From: CAZYFH01 sp965249175
Lineage (GTDB): Bacteria; Acidobacteriota; Vicinamibacteria; Vicinamibacterales; UBA8438
Direction: 5' to 3'
Length of the DNA stretch: 64,000 nt
Assembly: GCA_965249175.1 (NCBI GenBank)
Contig: OZ252227.1
Location: forward strand, 3,534,001 to 3,598,000
Shown: one piece after another, positions 1 through 8,891 of the stretch
How positions within the stretch are numbered: the first letter of the stretch is position 1
Layout of the letters: every line of letters starts with the position of its first letter
Notes under the pieces: generated by a model
Seen by the model: only the letters and a program-made list of their open reading frames with translations
Databases searched by the model: none
What the model was told of the DNA's origin: nothing
Program-made: the position numbers and the translations under genes

Positions 1-674
1 CCGACGGTGAGCTCCTGATGAGCCTCGGCATGCCCGGGCAGGTGGGCACCGGCTCCGACACGTTCAATCAGCCAAACGACGTGGTCACCGGGCCCGACGG
101 GAGTATCTACGTCGGCGACGGGCACAACGGCCAGGGCATGACCAGCAATCAGGCGATGGAAGAGGGCCGGGCCGCCGGCAACACTGGCCGCATCATGAAG
201 TTCGCCCCCGATGGCACGTTCATCAAGCAGTGGGGCGAGATCGGTGTGCGCCACGGCGAGTTCCGTACCCCGCACGCACTCGCGTTCGACTCGCAGGGGC
301 GTCTCTGGGTGGCCGATCGCGGCAATCACCGACTGGAGATCTTCGACCAGGACGGCAATTACCTCGAGTCGCGCTACGCCTACGGACGCATCAGCGGCAT
401 CTTCCTCAAGGACGAGATGGTGTATGCCATCGACTCCGAGTCGGGTCCGACGAATCATCCGAACTGGCGGAACGGCGTTCGGATCGGACCGGTGGACGGC
501 GACTACATCACCGCGATGATCCCCCCGTTCGAGCGTGAGAACCGGGTATATCAGGGCACGGCGGGCGAGGGTGTTGCGGTCGACGCGGACGGTAACGTCT
601 ACGCCGCGGAGGGCCCGAACTCGCTGGGCTCCGCCGGCGGAGCCTTCACCAAGTACACGGCCAGCGGAAACTAG
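1..674 (+). CDS. NHL-repeat beta-propeller protein, 5'-truncated by window edge
   Basis: The frame is open from the left edge (codons before the first ATG at 18 are coding-like), so the true start lies outside the window. The visible part has NHL-type blades: a LWVADRGNHRLEIFDQDG strip near residues 95-112 and a VAVDADGNVYAAEG strip near the C-terminus. This is the pattern of secreted six-bladed propellers related to peptidyl-alpha-hydroxyglycine alpha-amidating-lyase-like proteins. The fold call is strong; the substrate is unknown. The protein ends at TAG 672-674 with a complete last blade. A second protein of the same class lies at 15466-16593. Confidence 0.8.
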   Translation, partial: DGELLMSLGMPGQVGTGSDTFNQPNDVVTGPDGSIYVGDGHNGQGMTSNQAMEEGRAAGNTGRIMKFAPDGTFIKQWGEIGVRHGEFRTPHALAFDSQGRLWVADRGNHRLEIFDQDGNYLESRYAYGRISGIFLKDEMVYAIDSESGPTNHPNWRNGVRIGPVDGDYITAMIPPFERENRVYQGTAGEGVAVDADGNVYAAEGPNSLGSAGGAFTKYTASGN

Positions 675-681
675 CGCGGCT

Positions 682-835
682 TCAGATCGGGGTCGGCGGC
701 GACGCGGGCTCCGGGAGCACCCTGATGGCGACAGTGCGGTCCAGGCGGGTGTCGCGAGCCTGGTAGACGTCGCCCATGCCGCCCGCGCCGAGGGGGGCCT
801 GGATTTCGTAGGGGCCGAGCGTTGGGTGCTCACCG
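682..835 (-). pseudogene. Remnant of a Ser/Thr protein kinase N-terminus (copy 1)
   Basis: Read on the minus strand, this gives TLGPYEIQAPLGAGGMGDVY followed by QARDTRLDRTVAIRVL and then a stop at 682-684. That is the kinase subdomain I glycine loop and the VAIK strand of a bacterial (Pkn-type) kinase, with the Lys replaced by Arg. Nothing resembling the rest of a kinase follows. An approximately 110-bp nearly identical scrap lies at 3605-3738 in the same orientation, and the two bracket the SGNH fragment and the IS110 remnant. It is a dead fragment. Confidence 0.75.
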
Positions 836-992
836 TCGCGCCAGGCACAAAAGCTGAACGGTACCGCGGAGAACCGCTCACGTCCCGCGACTACCTCTGC
901 TTCGGCCCGGCGGACGATCTGCGGACCGCGGCGGACAAACTTGTCGCCGACCGGATACCGTCACCGATCTCAACAACACGGGCATCGGCGGG

Positions 993-1748
993 GTGCCGGC
1001 CTTGTTCGAGTCGTTCACCGACCAAGTCGGCTTGGATTACGGCGTGTATGTCGAGACCCAACCGGGCAGCGGGCTCGACTTCCACCTCGAAAACCGGCTA
1101 GGCGTCATCGGACGAAGAGCCTGGGACGCCGTCGTCACGCACGGGCAGAGCACGCTCGACTTCGAGGCACCCGGGGATCCCGCCAAGCTCGTCGACACCA
1201 GTGGTCGACTCGCAGAGTTCCTTCATTCCGCCAACCCGGTCGTAGAGGTGCACCTGATGGCGACCTGGTCACGGGCGGACCAGACATACCAGCCGAACGG
1301 CGCCTGGTCCGGACAATCGATTGAGGCCATGGCCCGGGACGTCCGGGCGGGCTACGACGAAGCAGCGCGGGCCTCGGCCGCCATCACGTCGGTGATCCCG
1401 GTCGGCGAAGCTTGGACGCGGGCCATGGAAACGGGGGTGGCCGACCCGAATCCGTACGACGGCGTCGACTTCGGCACCATCAGTCTTTGGACCTACGACC
1501 ACTACCACGCCAGCACGTACGGCTACTACCTCGAGGCGCTGGTGGTCTTCGGGCGTCTGACGGGTCGGGATCCACGGTCACTCGGTGACCTCGAGTGCTC
1601 CGCCTTCGAGCTGGGGCTATCACGTCAGGAGGCCGCGGCTCTCCAGCACGTAGCGTTCGACACGCTGGCGGGTGAGGACGAGCTGACTGGCGCTCCGTTC
1701 GTACTCGACAATCCGCCGAGTTCCAGACGGCGCGTGGATCGGCGCTGA
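993..1748 (+). CDS. SGNH/GDSL-hydrolase-like protein, N-terminally truncated fragment
   Basis: The 251-residue product carries what looks like the C-terminal part of an SGNH-type hydrolase: a VVTHGQSTLDF strand near residue 47, VHLMATWSRADQTYQP, and WTYDHYHASTYGYYLEALV near residue 170, whose Asp-x-x-His pair fits the catalytic Asp/His of this fold. The N-terminal GxS block with the nucleophile is absent. Coding-like sequence in this frame seems to begin around 954, upstream of the GTG at 993, right after the kinase scrap, with no signal peptide. I infer a gene truncated by rearrangement. Function in this state is doubtful. Confidence 0.55.
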   Translation: MPALFESFTDQVGLDYGVYVETQPGSGLDFHLENRLGVIGRRAWDAVVTHGQSTLDFEAPGDPAKLVDTSGRLAEFLHSANPVVEVHLMATWSRADQTYQPNGAWSGQSIEAMARDVRAGYDEAARASAAITSVIPVGEAWTRAMETGVADPNPYDGVDFGTISLWTYDHYHASTYGYYLEALVVFGRLTGRDPRSLGDLECSAFELGLSRQEAAALQHVAFDTLAGEDELTGAPFVLDNPPSSRRRVDRR

Positions 1749-2198
1749 GACAGCCGTTCAGCGCATCGGCGTCTGATCCAGAGCCAGCATCCGTCGCGAC
1801 GGCTTACGGCCTTGTCCAGTACCTCCCTCGCCACTGAGGCCGGTGACGTCATAGTGCACGAGCCGGGAGCCGACTGCCAGGGCCAAGAGTTGTCAGGGAG
1901 TTTCCAGGCTTTCTACCGATTCGCCACAGATCGGCTCCAGCGGCTGAACAAAACTGCCCGCCACCGGCGTACGTACGTCTCGTGAGACGGTTCAACGCTC
2001 GGAGTGGACTCAGTGGGCGGCGCTCAGACGGACGGCCGCGAGAAAGCGTACGTACGCTTCGGGCCGCAAGGCTGCTTCAGACCAGGGTCAGCCGCAACGT
2101 GCGCGGGGAGATAGGATGAAGCGGCTGGTCGTCCCCACGTGGTAGCTTGCGCTCCACATTTGTCCAACGCGCTCAAGGCGCACAGAGGGAGACCAGCC
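1749..2198 (+). other. Non-coding stretch upstream of the IS110 transposase
   Basis: I see no gene in these 450 bases. They contain a perfect 16-bp palindrome at 2044-2059, a related CGTACGTACGT run followed by a GTCTC-GT-GAGAC hairpin at about 1967-1988, and a GGGAG ribosome binding site just before the ATG at 2199. The left end of the IS110 element should lie in here, but its boundary cannot be fixed from one copy. Confidence 0.5.
2044..2059. repeat. Perfect 16-bp palindrome AAGCGTACGTACGCTT
   Basis: The two 8-base halves are exact reverse complements. It lies 140 bp upstream of the IS110 transposase start. A partial copy of its CGTACGTACG centre occurs about 80 bp further upstream at 1967-1978. 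It could be a protein-binding site or part of an RNA encoded by the element end; neither is shown. Confidence 0.6.
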
Positions 2199-3235
2199 AT
2201 GGAGCATATTGGCATCGACGTCCCTAAGAGAGAAAGTCAAATCTGCATCCTGACCCCCGAGGGCGAGATGATCGAACGGCGGGTCCACAGCACGCGGCAG
2301 CAGTGCACGAAGATGTTCGGGAGCCGACCGTGTGCCCGTGTGCTCCTCGAGGCGACGACGGAAAGCGAATGGGTGGCGCAGACGATCGAGCAGTGCGGCC
2401 ACGAGGTGATCGTCGCGGACCCCAACTATGCCCCGATGTATCCGGAGCAGCGACGCCGCGTGAAAACGGATCGCCGGGATGCCCGGATGCTGGCGGAGGC
2501 CGCCCGCTCGGCTCGTATCGCCCCGCCCATCGGGTGTCGCCCACGCAGCGCCAGGTGCGACGCCAGCTCCTGGTCCGCGACCTGCTCGTGCGGGCGCGGG
2601 GGCGGACCATCGCGCTGGCCCGCACCCTCGTGCGGAGCGAGGGGCTCCGCGTCCGGGCGGGGGATGCCGACAAGTTTGGCACGTATGTCGGGGCCCTCGA
2701 GCTCCCGGCCGCCCTCGAGGCGGCGATCCAGCCGCTGCTCGCGCTCTGGGCCCAGCTCACGGAGCAGCTCGCGGAGATTGATACGGCGCTGGTGGCGAGC
2801 GCGGCGGCCAACCCGGTGGTGCAGCGGTTGACGACGGCGCCGGGCGTCGGCCCGGTGATCGCGACGGCCTTTGTCGCCACCCTGGATGAGGCCGGGCGCT
2901 TTGGCGGGGCCCATCAGGTCGAGAGCTATCTCGGCCTCGTGCCCAGTGAGGACAGCTCGGCAGACCGCCACCGGCGGGGCCACATTACGAAGGCCGGCAA
3001 CCCGCGCATGCGCTGGCTGTTGGTGCAAGCCGCGTGGGCGGCGCTCCGCTCCCGCCGCGCCGACGCCGCCGGCCTGCGCGCCTGGTCCGCCCAACTGGCG
3101 AAACGGCGAGGCCCCCGGATCGCCACCGTGGCCCTGGCGCGCCGGTTAGCCGGCATCCTGTTCGCGATGTGGCGCGACCAGACGACGTTTGATGGGGCGC
3201 ACTACCAGGCTGCGACACCGGGGCGGGCCCGGTAG
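2199..3235 (+). pseudogene. IS110-family (DEDD) transposase, single-base frameshift
   Basis: Starts at ATG 2199 after a GGGAG site. The N-terminal RuvC-like DEDD domain shows GIDVPK (first Asp), LLEATTE (Glu) and KTDRRDARMLAEAAR. The reading frame then breaks near 2500-2510, and the rest continues in another frame with the C-terminal IS110/IS116/IS902 domain (LTTAPGVGPVIATAF, YLGLVPSEDSSADRHRRG, ITKAGNPRMRWLL). Restoring one G in CCCGCTCGGC gives AARLGSYRPAH and a 345-residue protein, the usual family size. Family members are site-specific DNA recombinases guided by an RNA from the element end. Either decayed, or the deletion is a sequencing error. Confidence 0.88.
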
Positions 3236-3604
3236 GACGTCGGCCTGGCACCTCGTTGAGATCGGCCGTCCCGCGTCGTCGGTTGGTGGGTGAGCACGTG
3301 AAGGTCCTTGGTCGCACGCGAGGCCGTCCGGGAGATGGTGCCGCCCCCCTCGTCGTATCGTCTCTTGCGCCGGCGATCACGCATCGCCCCTGGTGAGCGC
3401 GAATAGAAGGATGACGCAACTCGTGGCTGTGGCCCGATGCGTCTAATGTGGGAATCCCGACGACGTCGGGGAGGGCCCCGGGTACCTGGACCCGTTCGCG
3501 CGCGCACCCCCTGGCTGGTTGAGGGGGCAGCGCGCACTCACTGGAGGTCTGTCTTCGAGCGCTCACGTCCGGCTACGAACAACGGGGTCACTTGACACGC
3601 CGCT
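3236..3604 (+). other. Non-coding 3' flank of IS110, possible guide-RNA region
   Basis: There is no convincing gene in these 370 bases. The stretch contains strong inverted pairs, for example GGGAATCCCGACGACGTCGG and GGGCCCCGGGTACC around 3450-3485. In IS110 relatives of the IS1111 type, the structured guide (bridge/seek) RNA comes from the region after the transposase gene, so this is a reasonable place for one. The element end and any guide loops cannot be assigned from the single copy here. Confidence 0.3.
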
Positions 3605-3738
3605 TCATAGAAGCACCTTGATGGCGACGGTGCGGTCCAGGCGGGTGTCAGTTGCCTTGTAGACCTCCCCCTGCCGCCCGCGCCAAGGGGGGCTTGGATC
3701 TCGTAGGGGCCGAGCGTGGTCCCGGGCGCCAACGACAT
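3605..3738 (-). pseudogene. Remnant of a Ser/Thr protein kinase N-terminus (copy 2, frameshifted)
   Basis: Starts with ATG at 3738 and reads MSLAPGTTLGPYEIQAPLGA, then a one-base deletion in the glycine loop (GGCAGGGGGAGG where GGCATGGGGGAGG is expected) shifts the frame. After restoring it, the rest reads GEVYKATDTRLDRTVAIKVL and stops at 3605-3607. Only the first ~45 codons of a kinase remain. It is closely similar to the scrap at 682-835 and shares its orientation, so the pair forms a direct repeat around the IS110 patch. Confidence 0.75.
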
Positions 3739-3786
3739 CAGTCATAATCGGCCCGTATTTTCCATTTTCCTGCGTTGGAGGAGCTT

Positions 3787-4749
3787 GTGAGGGTTCTGTG
3801 CTCGTTGCTCGTCGTCGGTCTCGTGTGGGTGCTGCCCGCGAGCGCTGCCGCAGACGACGTCACCATCACCGACTGGCGCGGTGCGTCGGTCACGGCGACC
3901 GAGGGATCGGTCAACTCGGGCGACGTCAAAATCGTCTACCACACAGTCGGCGAGGGCCCGCTGGTGATCTTCGTGCACAGCATCTCGGGCCCGTGGTTCG
4001 ATTTCCGACATCAGATGGTGATGCTATCGGAGAAGTACCGAGTGGTCTCGATGTCGACCCGTGGCACCGACAAGAGCGACAAGCCGGTCGGCGACGAACA
4101 CTATGCCTCGTCCCGAATCGCCGATGACATCGCTGCCATCATCGACCATTTCGGTGAGGACAAGGCGACGATCGTCGGGCAGGACAGCGGTGGGATGCAC
4201 GCCTGGCACTTCGCGATGACACACCCCGAGAAGACCGAGCGGTTGATCTCGCTTGGGTCGGGTCATCCGGCCGGGGTGATTCGAGAGCTGATCGACAATC
4301 CGGACCAGCAGAAGGCGAGCACGTTCCAGCGCGGCATGCAAGAGAACCCGAACGCCGCCAAAGAGTATGGCGAGCGGCTCCGCAATCGACCGGCGAATCC
4401 GGACGAGCCTGCGGAGTTGGCCCGGCTTCGGAAAGAAGCCTATATGCGTAGCGACCCTGAGTCGGTTGTCGGCTTCTACAAATCGAATTGGCCGACGACG
4501 CCGGTAACGATGGAGACAGAGAGTTTCGGGTTCACGTATGGAGAATTTCCGCCAGTCAAGGCCCCGACTCTCTTCCTCTACGGCAAGGACAGTGGTCCGT
4601 TCACGAACCCCACGTTGAACGATATGTGGGAGTGGGTGGATGCCCCCCTGACCATTCATGTGCTCCCGGGGGTCGGGCATGGACCACACACGCAAGTGCC
4701 GGAGATCGTCACGCCGCTCATGATGGAGTGGCTCGAAGCGGGTCGATAG
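3787..4749 (+). CDS. Secreted alpha/beta hydrolase with Asp nucleophile (epoxide hydrolase-like)
   Basis: I choose GTG 3787 because GGAGGA lies at the proper distance before it and it gives a clean signal peptide (MRVLCSLLVVG to ASAAADD). The mature protein is an alpha/beta hydrolase fold of about 300 residues. The nucleophile elbow reads VGQDSGG, i.e. Asp rather than Ser, as in epoxide hydrolases and haloalkane dehalogenases. The likely acid is in LYGKDSGP and the His in PGVGHGPH. The oxyanion segment is VHSISGPWF instead of the usual HGWP/HGFP. Exported epoxide-hydrolase-like enzymes are uncommon; the substrate is unknown. Transcribed alone, ahead of the PSD-cytochrome cluster. Confidence 0.82.
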   Translation: MRVLCSLLVVGLVWVLPASAAADDVTITDWRGASVTATEGSVNSGDVKIVYHTVGEGPLVIFVHSISGPWFDFRHQMVMLSEKYRVVSMSTRGTDKSDKPVGDEHYASSRIADDIAAIIDHFGEDKATIVGQDSGGMHAWHFAMTHPEKTERLISLGSGHPAGVIRELIDNPDQQKASTFQRGMQENPNAAKEYGERLRNRPANPDEPAELARLRKEAYMRSDPESVVGFYKSNWPTTPVTMETESFGFTYGEFPPVKAPTLFLYGKDSGPFTNPTLNDMWEWVDAPLTIHVLPGVGHGPHTQVPEIVTPLMMEWLEAGR

Positions 4750-4880
4750 TAGTCACCTTGTCGAGCGCCTCGTGCAGCCGGCGATGGGCCGCGGAGTCGG
4801 GCTCGCCGACGCCCAACATGCCCGGTGCACAGCAGGCGTCGAGCCCATCTTGGGGGTCGGCCAGACGGGTTTTTGTAAAC

Positions 4881-4909
4881 TTGACGCCGCCCGAAAAGTA
4901 CTCTAAGTA
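4881..4909 (+). promoter_or_regulatory. Sigma70-type promoter giving a leaderless start
   Basis: TTGACG (4881-4886), a 17-bp spacer and TAAGTA (4904-4909) stand directly before the ATG at 4915. Transcription would begin about on the start codon, and no Shine-Dalgarno sequence is present, so the gene at 4915 is probably translated from a leaderless mRNA. Confidence 0.5.
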
Positions 4910-4914
4910 AGCAC

Positions 4915-7437
4915 ATGCGGATTCATGTCAGGAGCGTTGGGTACGCGGCGTTTCTCGCGCTAATCACGGGAGTCGCCCAGTTGCAAGCTGCGGGGCAGCA
5001 GGCGCAGCAATCGTCAACAACGCCCGCTGCCGTTACGGCTCAGCAGGCCTTCATCACGCAGTATTGCGCGACCTGCCACAACCAGCAGTCGCGAACAGGC
5101 GGCCTCGCGCTTGATGCCCTGGACCTCACCAACGTCAGCTCCGATGCGGAGACCTGGGAGAAAGTTGTCCGGAAGCTTCACGGCGGTCTCATGCCTCCAA
5201 CGGGAGCGCCCCGCCCTGACCGAACGACGTCCGCGGGCTTTGTGTCGTGGCTCGAGACGCAGCTCGACCGCGCGGCCGCGGCTCAACCCAATCCGGGCAG
5301 AACGGAAACGTTCCACCGTCTTAACCGGGCTGAGTACCGAAACGCGGTTCGCGACCTTCTCGGTCTTGACGTCGACATTGCCTCGCTGCTTCCGGCCGAT
5401 GGCTCGAGCTATGGCTTCGACAACATAGCTGGCGTTCTCCAAGTCCCGCCGACGTTGATGGAGCGATATCTCACCGCGGCAAAGAGAATCAGCCGTGCCG
5501 CCGTCGGAAGTCCGCCGTCAGCTCCGAACTTCGATGTTTTCCGGGTGCCAGCTGATTTGCCCCAGGACGACCACGTCGACGGTCTGCCGTTCGGCACCCG
5601 CGGTGGGACGTTGATCCGCTACAACTTTCCCGGCGACGGGGAGTACAACATCCGCGTGCGTCTGGCGCGCGAAGCCGTGGGGGCAGGCGGCGTTGATGTC
5701 CCTCGGTATGATGTGCCGCAGCAGCTCGAGGTCGCCTTGGATGGCGAGCCGCTTCAGGTGTTTACGCTGCCTGCGACGGATCGGGCAGATCTGGCGCCCG
5801 GGGGCCGCAACCGACGACCGAATCGAGACCAGGCGCGTGAAGAGCAGCCCCCACGTCGACGCTACCGGCAAGCGGATCGGGCCGGGGTAGACGCAGATTG
5901 GCAGGTCCGCTTTTTTGCAAAGGCTGGCCCGCGCAACGTGTCAGTGGCATTTGTCAACAGGGTGCCCGCGCTGCTCGAGTCTTTGAACGAACCGTACTTG
6001 CACCCTTACCCGACCGGGGGGGAGACCAACTGGGGTTCACGGAAGGGCGCGTACCTGAGTAGGGTCGACATCAGTGGCCCTTTCGAGGTCCGAGGGCGAG
6101 GTGACACGCCGAGTCGGCGCCAGATCTTTACATGTCACCCCGCGGATCCTTCCGAGGAGGTGGCATGCGCAAGGACGATTCTCTCGACATTGACTCGGCG
6201 CGCCTATCGAAGGCCTGTGACCGCTGTGGATCTGGAGGGACCGCTCAGGTTCTACGACCAAGGTCACGCGACAGGTGGGTTCGAGGCAGGTATTGAGTTA
6301 GCGATTCGACGACTGCTCGTGAGTCCGGAATTTCTCTTCCGAACGGAGGCTGATCTGGTCACGGTCGCGTCTGACACACACGCCCCGGTGAGCGATCTCG
6401 AGCTCGCCTCTCGTCTGTCGTTCTTCCTGTGGAGCAGCATTCCTGACGACGAACTACTCGACCTGGCGACGCAGGGCAGGCTCAAGGACCCGGTCGTGCT
6501 CGAGACACAAGTTCGTCGGATGTTGGCCGACAGCCGCTCGCATGCGCTGGTCGACAACTTCGTCGGCCAGTGGTTGTATTTGCGCAACGTGCCTGCCTTG
6601 ACGCCGGACTTGTACACATATCCCGATTTCAACGAGGGCTTGCGCAGAGCGATGAAGCGGGAGACGGAGCTGTTCTTCGAAGGCATCATGCGGGAGGATC
6701 GGAGTGTTCTGGATCTTCTGACGGCAAACTACACCTTCTTGAACGAAAGCCTGGCAAAGCACTATGGCATTCCGAACGTGCACGGGGACACGTTCAGGCG
6801 CGTCACACTCACGGAGGGCAGCGTGCGTGGCGGGTTGCTGGGGCAGGCGAGCATCCTCGCGGTGACGTCGCTGGCGAATCGGACGTCTCCCGTCATCCGT
6901 GGTAAATGGATTCTCGACAACATCCTCGGCTCGCCCCCACCAGATCCCCCCGCGGACGTACCTCCGCTTCCGGAGAGGAAAGGCGATGGTCCGGAGGCGA
7001 TTACGATGCGCCAGCGCATCGCCGAACACCGTGAGAATCCGGTGTGTGCGAGTTGTCACTCGCAGATGGACCCGCTGGGTCTGGGGCTCGAGAACTTCGA
7101 TGCGACCGGACGCTGGCGAGAGGTCGAGGTCACGGGTGACGCGCGAGCAGCCTCCTTCGCCCCGATCGACAGTTCTGGGGCGTTTCCGGATGGCACAGCG
7201 TTCAACACTGTTCCCGAATTGAGGCAGGCCTTAATGGCACGGTCGGATCGCTTTGTTGCCACCATGACGGAAAAACTTCTCACCTACGCCCTGGGCCGCG
7301 GCCTCGAGTACTACGACGCGCCCGCCGTGCGGACGATTGCGCGCGACGCCGCCCGCAGTGAGTATCGTTTGTCTGCGCTTGTGCTCGGTGTTACGAAGAG
7401 TGCACCGTTTCAGATGAGAGGGAGGTCGGGGTCATGA
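4915..7437 (+). CDS. PSD-domain cytochrome c protein (DUF1587/1595/1592/1588/1585)
   Basis: An 840-residue exported protein: signal peptide 1-26, then a heme c motif CATCH at 51-55 (PSCyt1 region) with a later LMPPTGAPRP segment. Next come the Planctomycete-specific domains in their usual order: PSD3 (FHRLNRAEYRNAVRDLLGL), PSD5, PSD4 (LASRLSFFLWSSIPDDELLD), PSCyt3 with a second heme motif CASCH at 711-715 (ENPVCASCHSQMDPLG), and PSD2 at the C-terminus. Such proteins are common in Acidobacteria and Planctomycetes; their electron partners are not established. The ATGA overlap with the DUF1552 gene shows a translationally coupled pair. Confidence 0.92.
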   Translation: MRIHVRSVGYAAFLALITGVAQLQAAGQQAQQSSTTPAAVTAQQAFITQYCATCHNQQSRTGGLALDALDLTNVSSDAETWEKVVRKLHGGLMPPTGAPRPDRTTSAGFVSWLETQLDRAAAAQPNPGRTETFHRLNRAEYRNAVRDLLGLDVDIASLLPADGSSYGFDNIAGVLQVPPTLMERYLTAAKRISRAAVGSPPSAPNFDVFRVPADLPQDDHVDGLPFGTRGGTLIRYNFPGDGEYNIRVRLAREAVGAGGVDVPRYDVPQQLEVALDGEPLQVFTLPATDRADLAPGGRNRRPNRDQAREEQPPRRRYRQADRAGVDADWQVRFFAKAGPRNVSVAFVNRVPALLESLNEPYLHPYPTGGETNWGSRKGAYLSRVDISGPFEVRGRGDTPSRRQIFTCHPADPSEEVACARTILSTLTRRAYRRPVTAVDLEGPLRFYDQGHATGGFEAGIELAIRRLLVSPEFLFRTEADLVTVASDTHAPVSDLELASRLSFFLWSSIPDDELLDLATQGRLKDPVVLETQVRRMLADSRSHALVDNFVGQWLYLRNVPALTPDLYTYPDFNEGLRRAMKRETELFFEGIMREDRSVLDLLTANYTFLNESLAKHYGIPNVHGDTFRRVTLTEGSVRGGLLGQASILAVTSLANRTSPVIRGKWILDNILGSPPPDPPADVPPLPERKGDGPEAITMRQRIAEHRENPVCASCHSQMDPLGLGLENFDATGRWREVEVTGDARAASFAPIDSSGAFPDGTAFNTVPELRQALMARSDRFVATMTEKLLTYALGRGLEYYDAPAVRTIARDAARSEYRLSALVLGVTKSAPFQMRGRSGS

Positions 7438-8834
7438 CGTTCGTTACAAAGAAGGCGTTGCCACGACGGACGTTCCTCGGTGGTATGGGTGTCACGGTCG
7501 GGTTACCGCTGTTGGAGGCGATGATCCCGGCGGTCTCTGCCCAAACGCCGGCCGCTTCCATTCGTCGGCTCGGGTTCCTGTATGTGCCAAACGGCGTGTC
7601 GATGAACCACCTCGGCGCCAATTATTGGAAACCGACCGCGGTAGGTAACGACTTCGAGCTGTCGCCGATTCTGGCCTCGTTGGCGCCGTTTCGCGACCAG
7701 GTGACCGTGGTGAGCGGGATGAGTCTGCCGCAGGCCGAATCCCTGGGAGATGGCTCCGGCGATCACACGCGCGCCTGCTCAGTGTGGCTGAACGGTGTGC
7801 ATCCAAAGAAGACGGAAGGGGCCGATGTGCGAGCCGGCACGACGGCCGACCAGATTGCCGCCGAAGTACTCGGCAAGGAGACAGCCCTGCCGTCGCTGGA
7901 GCTCGGCATCGACCTGGAGTACCTCGTCGGCATCGGCGAGAACGGTTATAGCCAGCTCTACCAGAACACCATTTCATGGCGCACTCCCACGACCCCAGCG
8001 TCTATTGAAAACATTCCACGCATCGTGTTCGAGCGGCTGTTCGGTGACGGTAGCACGGCGACAGAGCGGCTGAGTGGGATACAAACGGACCGAAGCATCC
8101 TCGACGACGTGGCCGAGGAGATGAACCGGCTTCTGCGAAGGCTCGGTGTGGGCGACCAAGCACGGTCAAACGAATACTTTGAGGCGATTCGCGAAGTCGA
8201 GAGACGCATCCAAAAGCTGGAGAAGAACTTCGAGCTCACGCAACCGCCACCAGACTTGGCGCAGCCGCCCGTTGGCATACCTGAAAAGTATGCCGATCAC
8301 GTCAAACTGATGTTCGACTTGCAGTGGCTCGCGTACCAAGCCGACCTCACGCGCGTTTTCACGTTCATGTTTGGTCGGGAGTTAGGCGGTCGGCCGTACC
8401 CGGAACTCGACATTTCCGACGGCCACCATGCGGCATCGCACCATGGCAATCGCCCCGAGGACATGCTGCGACTCGCGAAGCTGAACGCGTACCACGTGGA
8501 CTTGTTCGCCTATTTTCTGAAGCGGCTGCAGTCAACGCCCGAGGGCGACGGCACATTGCTGGACCACACGCTCATGTTGTATGGCGCCGGTCTGAGCGAT
8601 TCGCAGCTACATTCGCATGTCGACGTTCCGCTGGCCGTTGTGGGTGGTGGTTCCGGTCAGGTCAAGGGCGGCCGTCACATCGCGGTCGCCGGGAACCCGC
8701 CGATGTCGAATCTCTTGGTGAGCATGCTGGACAAGGTCGGTGTTCACCGCGAGCGCTTGGGCGACAGCACCGGCCGGCTCAACTTCAGCGACCCCAAGCT
8801 CGGCGACCCCGACTTCAGCGACCCGTTGGGCTGA
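7434..8834 (+). CDS. DUF1552 family secreted protein
   Basis: 466 residues, overlapping the preceding gene by ATGA. The N-terminus has a twin-arginine-like signal (PRRTFLGGMGVTVGLPLLEA, cleavage near AVSAQ). The body matches DUF1552: LGFLYVPNGVSMNHLGANYW near the start, DHTRACSVWLNG, a central helical section with a REVERRIQKLE segment, and HHGNRPEDMLRLAKLNAYHVD towards the C-terminus. DUF1552 genes usually sit directly after PSD-cytochrome genes, as here, so the two products probably work together outside the cytoplasm. The activity is not known; the family has been likened to sulfatase/phosphatase-type hydrolases only by fold. Confidence 0.9.
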   Translation: MTFVTKKALPRRTFLGGMGVTVGLPLLEAMIPAVSAQTPAASIRRLGFLYVPNGVSMNHLGANYWKPTAVGNDFELSPILASLAPFRDQVTVVSGMSLPQAESLGDGSGDHTRACSVWLNGVHPKKTEGADVRAGTTADQIAAEVLGKETALPSLELGIDLEYLVGIGENGYSQLYQNTISWRTPTTPASIENIPRIVFERLFGDGSTATERLSGIQTDRSILDDVAEEMNRLLRRLGVGDQARSNEYFEAIREVERRIQKLEKNFELTQPPPDLAQPPVGIPEKYADHVKLMFDLQWLAYQADLTRVFTFMFGRELGGRPYPELDISDGHHAASHHGNRPEDMLRLAKLNAYHVDLFAYFLKRLQSTPEGDGTLLDHTLMLYGAGLSDSQLHSHVDVPLAVVGGGSGQVKGGRHIAVAGNPPMSNLLVSMLDKVGVHRERLGDSTGRLNFSDPKLGDPDFSDPLG

Positions 8835-8891
8835 AGGGGGCCATCGCTCGTGCGGGATTCAGGGAGATGAACGACCGGGAGATGAGTTGAT

